This document shows, piece by piece, positions 6,046-8,503 of a stretch of DNA of 8,503 nt (positions are counted from its first letter, which is position 1; every line of letters begins with the position of its first letter). Under the pieces are notes generated by a model. The model had not been told where the DNA came from. It was given only the letters and a program-made list of their open reading frames with translations, and did not search any database. Origin of the DNA: 2-12-FULL-41-16 sp964473715 (GTDB lineage Bacteria; Patescibacteriota; Patescibacteriia; Magasanikbacterales; UBA922); the NCBI GenBank assembly GCA_964473715.1, contig CAYYQC010000039.1:1-8503 (forward strand), given 5' to 3'. The translations under genes and the position numbers were made by a program.

Positions 6046-6070
6046 TTAAATAAATTTTCTATTAATATAT

Positions 6071-8503
6071 CTACAACAACCTCTTCAAATACTCCCCCGT
6101 CGCAGAGCCAGCTTTTATAGCCACTTCTTCTGGTGTACCAGTCGCCACGAGTGTACCACCTTTGTCACCACCTTCTGGTCCAAGGTCAATAATCCAGTCC
6201 GCACATTTAATCACATCCAAATTATGTTCAATTACCATCACAGTATTACCTTGACCCGTGAGGCGCTGCAACACATCAATTAATTTGCGCACATCATCAT
6301 AATGTAAACCAGTGGTTGGTTCATCCAGTAAATACAAGGTTTTAGTAGTGCCACGCTTGGATAATTCTTTGGACAATTTAATCCGTTGCGCTTCACCACC
6401 AGACAAAGTTGTGGCCGATTGACCTAATGTTAAATACGCCAAGCCAACTTCATTTAACATTTTTAATTTATCGGCAATAAACGGAATATCCTCAAAAAAC
6501 TTTTCACCTTCTTCCATGGTCATGTCCAGCACTTCGGAAATATTTTTTCCTTTATAGGTTACTTGCAAAGTTTCTTGGGTAAAGCGTTTGCCGCGACAGA
6601 TTTCACACACAATTTGCACACTTGGCAAAAAGTGCATTTCAATTTCCAGGGTTCCTTTACCTTCGCAATTTTCACAGCGGCCACCAGGCACATTGAAACT
6701 AAACCGGCCAGATTTATACCCACGCATTTTGGCTTCTGGCGTTTCGGCGTAAATTTCGCGAATAAAATCAAAGGCTTTGGTATAAGTGGCTGGATTGGAA
6801 CGCGGCGTGCGACCAATTGGCGCCTGATCAATCACAATAATTTTGTCCAAATATTCCAAACCCGTAATACTTTCGTGTTCTCCCACTACAAACCGAGTGT
6901 GATTAAGTTTATTAGAAATCGCACGGTGCAAAATACTGTGCATCAGGGTAGATTTTCCAGAGCCGGAAACACCAGTGAGACATACAAACCGACGGAGCGG
7001 AATCTCCACGGAAATATTTTTTAAATTATGTTCGCGCGCGCCTTTAATTTTAATTTTTGGCGTACTGGAATCAACTTTGCGACGATTTTCTGGCACTGGA
7101 ACAAATAATTCTTTGCGCAAATATTTACCAGTCAAAGATTTTTTAGCATCACCTTGCGTAGCAATGGCGGTTTTAGGCACTTTGGCTTTGCCCAAAAGCA
7201 AATCGCGCGGACCAGAAAACACCACATTACCACCATGCGTACCAGCGCCCGGACCAATATCCACCACCCAATCACTGGTTAAAATCGTATCTTCATCATG
7301 TTCTACCACAATAATGGTGTTACCGACATCACAAAGATTGCGCAACGTTTTTACCAACCGGTCATTATCACGTTGGTGCAACCCAATCGTTGGTTCGTCT
7401 AATACATACAACGCCCCAACGAGTTTAGTACCAACTTGCGACGCCAACCGAATCCGTTGCGCTTCCCCACCCGACAAAGTCCCAGCCGTGCGGCCCAAAG
7501 TTAAATAATGCAAACCCACATCAAACATGAATTGCAACCGATTGGAAACTTCTTTGAACACTGGCCCCGCAATTTCCACTTCTTTACCCGGCAATTCCAT
7601 TTCCGCTGACGCAAAAAACTCGCGCGCATTGGCAATGGTCATGGTCGTTACTTGCCAAATATTTTGTCCCTGAATTTTTACGGACAAAGCATTTTCATTT
7701 AAGCGTTTACCTTCACACACCGGACATTTTTCTTCACTAAATAATTCTTTGGTTCCTAAACCAGTACAAGACTGACAATACCCGTACGGACTATTGAAAC
7801 TAAATAAGCGCGGTTCAATTTCTGGAAAACTATAGCCATCATTGGGACACGAATATTCCGTACTATAAATTTGCTCGGTGTCATCAGCAAATTTTACGGT
7901 ACATAAACCATTAGATAATTGCACTGCATTTTCTACGGCTTCATTTAAACGCTGACCTTCAGTGGCAATGGTGGCGAGTGCCAACCGATCCACCACCACT
8001 TCGATAGTATGTTTAAAATTTTTCGACAACGTTACGCGTTCGCGCAAACTCTTAATTTTGCCATCAATGCGCACTTCAGTATAACCCGAATTATAAAAAT
8101 CATAGAGCATTTGGTAATACTCGCCTTTGCGACCGCGCACCACTGGCGCCAAAATCATAATTTCCGCACCGGTTTTTTTGGTGGCTTCGTGTTGACCAAC
8201 ATTGAGATGAATTTTTTCCAACATTTCATCCACGGTCAGTTTGCGAATTTCCGTATTACACAGCGGACAAAATGGTCGGCCAATGCGCGCGTACAGCACA
8301 CGGAGATAATCGTAAATTTCCGTAATGGTCGCGACAGTGGAACGAGGATTCGCACTGTGCGCTTTTTGATCAATGGAAATAGCTGGTGACAAACCTTCAA
8401 TTTCATCAACATCGGGCTTTTGCATGCCACCCAAAAATTGCCGCGCATAAGCCGACAAACTTTCAATATAGCGGCGTTGACCTTCAGCAAAAATCGTATC
8501 AAA
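6071..8503 (-). CDS. uvrA: UvrA, excinuclease ABC subunit A (partial, N-terminus outside window)
   Basis: UvrA is the damage-recognition ATPase of nucleotide excision repair; it loads UvrB on damaged DNA. Here 810 residues are visible to TAG (6073-6071). The frame is open to the window edge, starting FDTIFAEGQRRYIESLSAYA, so about 40 residues with the first Walker A are missing. Numbered from the edge: first zinc module C79/C82 with C219; UvrB-binding region between them (about 85-215); second module C243/C246 and C260/C263; signature LSGGEAQR 343-350 and LDEP (Walker B) near 368; second Walker A GVSGSGKST 511-519; third zinc module C610/C613 and C633/C636; second signature LSGGEAQR 700-707 and LDEP near 726. 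Two oddities stand out. The ~100-residue insertion domain between the Cys pairs of the second module is replaced by nine residues. The fourth ligand position of the first module is Asp (D222, CPND). The estimated full length is ~850 residues against ~940 in E. coli. UvrA identity is certain. Confidence 0.98.
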   Translation of the reverse strand, partial: FDTIFAEGQRRYIESLSAYARQFLGGMQKPDVDEIEGLSPAISIDQKAHSANPRSTVATITEIYDYLRVLYARIGRPFCPLCNTEIRKLTVDEMLEKIHLNVGQHEATKKTGAEIMILAPVVRGRKGEYYQMLYDFYNSGYTEVRIDGKIKSLRERVTLSKNFKHTIEVVVDRLALATIATEGQRLNEAVENAVQLSNGLCTVKFADDTEQIYSTEYSCPNDGYSFPEIEPRLFSFNSPYGYCQSCTGLGTKELFSEEKCPVCEGKRLNENALSVKIQGQNIWQVTTMTIANAREFFASAEMELPGKEVEIAGPVFKEVSNRLQFMFDVGLHYLTLGRTAGTLSGGEAQRIRLASQVGTKLVGALYVLDEPTIGLHQRDNDRLVKTLRNLCDVGNTIIVVEHDEDTILTSDWVVDIGPGAGTHGGNVVFSGPRDLLLGKAKVPKTAIATQGDAKKSLTGKYLRKELFVPVPENRRKVDSSTPKIKIKGAREHNLKNISVEIPLRRFVCLTGVSGSGKSTLMHSILHRAISNKLNHTRFVVGEHESITGLEYLDKIIVIDQAPIGRTPRSNPATYTKAFDFIREIYAETPEAKMRGYKSGRFSFNVPGGRCENCEGKGTLEIEMHFLPSVQIVCEICRGKRFTQETLQVTYKGKNISEVLDMTMEEGEKFFEDIPFIADKLKMLNEVGLAYLTLGQSATTLSGGEAQRIKLSKELSKRGTTKTLYLLDEPTTGLHYDDVRKLIDVLQRLTGQGNTVMVIEHNLDVIKCADWIIDLGPEGGDKGGTLVATGTPEEVAIKAGSATGEYLKRLL

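Noticed and set aside
6559..7508. Several open frames on both strands inside uvrA
   Set aside because: They lie entirely inside the highly conserved uvrA frame and their translations look like codon-bias shadows with no domain pattern.
1..8503. CRISPR array, tRNA, rRNA, insertion sequence or phage genes
   Set aside because: No spaced direct repeats, cloverleaf-like segments, transposase or integrase motifs, or terminal inverted repeats were found on reading either strand.

Overview
The window looks like chromosomal DNA from an AT-rich bacterium with small, tightly packed genes. It is probably a Patescibacteria/CPR-type genome. That is inference, based on short intergenic gaps, almost no Shine-Dalgarno sequences, very short predicted leaders, many small membrane proteins without recognisable families, and a small secreted Cys/His (YHYH-like) protein of a type I associate with such genomes. 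Uninterrupted reading frames support the standard genetic code. All ten visible stop codons are TAA or TAG.

Left part (1-2960). A HAD-like phosphatase with an unusual C-terminal membrane segment reads leftward from 732. It is divergent from a two-gene membrane operon (783-1923: a polytopic membrane protein and a DUF3592-like two-TM protein). The two sets appear to share an overlapping divergent promoter in a 50-base gap. Converging on this operon is a leftward three-gene operon (2960-1920): a secreted Cys/His metal-binding candidate, a two-TM protein with four external cysteines, and a 56-residue single-TM protein that is easy to miss. The two operons meet at overlapping stop codons.

Middle part (2961-6070). 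This block is visibly more AT-rich. It holds two rightward genes that begin with nearly the same cytoplasmic zinc ribbon. The first (3153-4418) continues into a transmembrane helix, a juxtamembrane domain and an extracytoplasmic trypsin-like serine protease with an apparently intact His/Asp/Ser triad. The second (4443-5063) continues into a polytopic DUF4234-like membrane domain. The shared ribbon and 24-base spacing suggest a functional pair, and this is the best candidate for an undescribed system here. A conserved hypothetical protein of 301 residues (5992-5087) converges on it from its own good promoter.

Right part (6071-8503). This is the nucleotide excision repair ATPase UvrA, reading leftward and cut at its N-terminus by the window edge. 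It keeps the UvrB-binding region, both ABC signatures and the C-terminal Walker A. The insertion domain of about 100 residues found in E. coli and Geobacillus UvrA is reduced to nine residues between the two CxxC pairs of one zinc module.

No tRNA, rRNA, CRISPR array, insertion sequence or convincing intrinsic terminator was seen.
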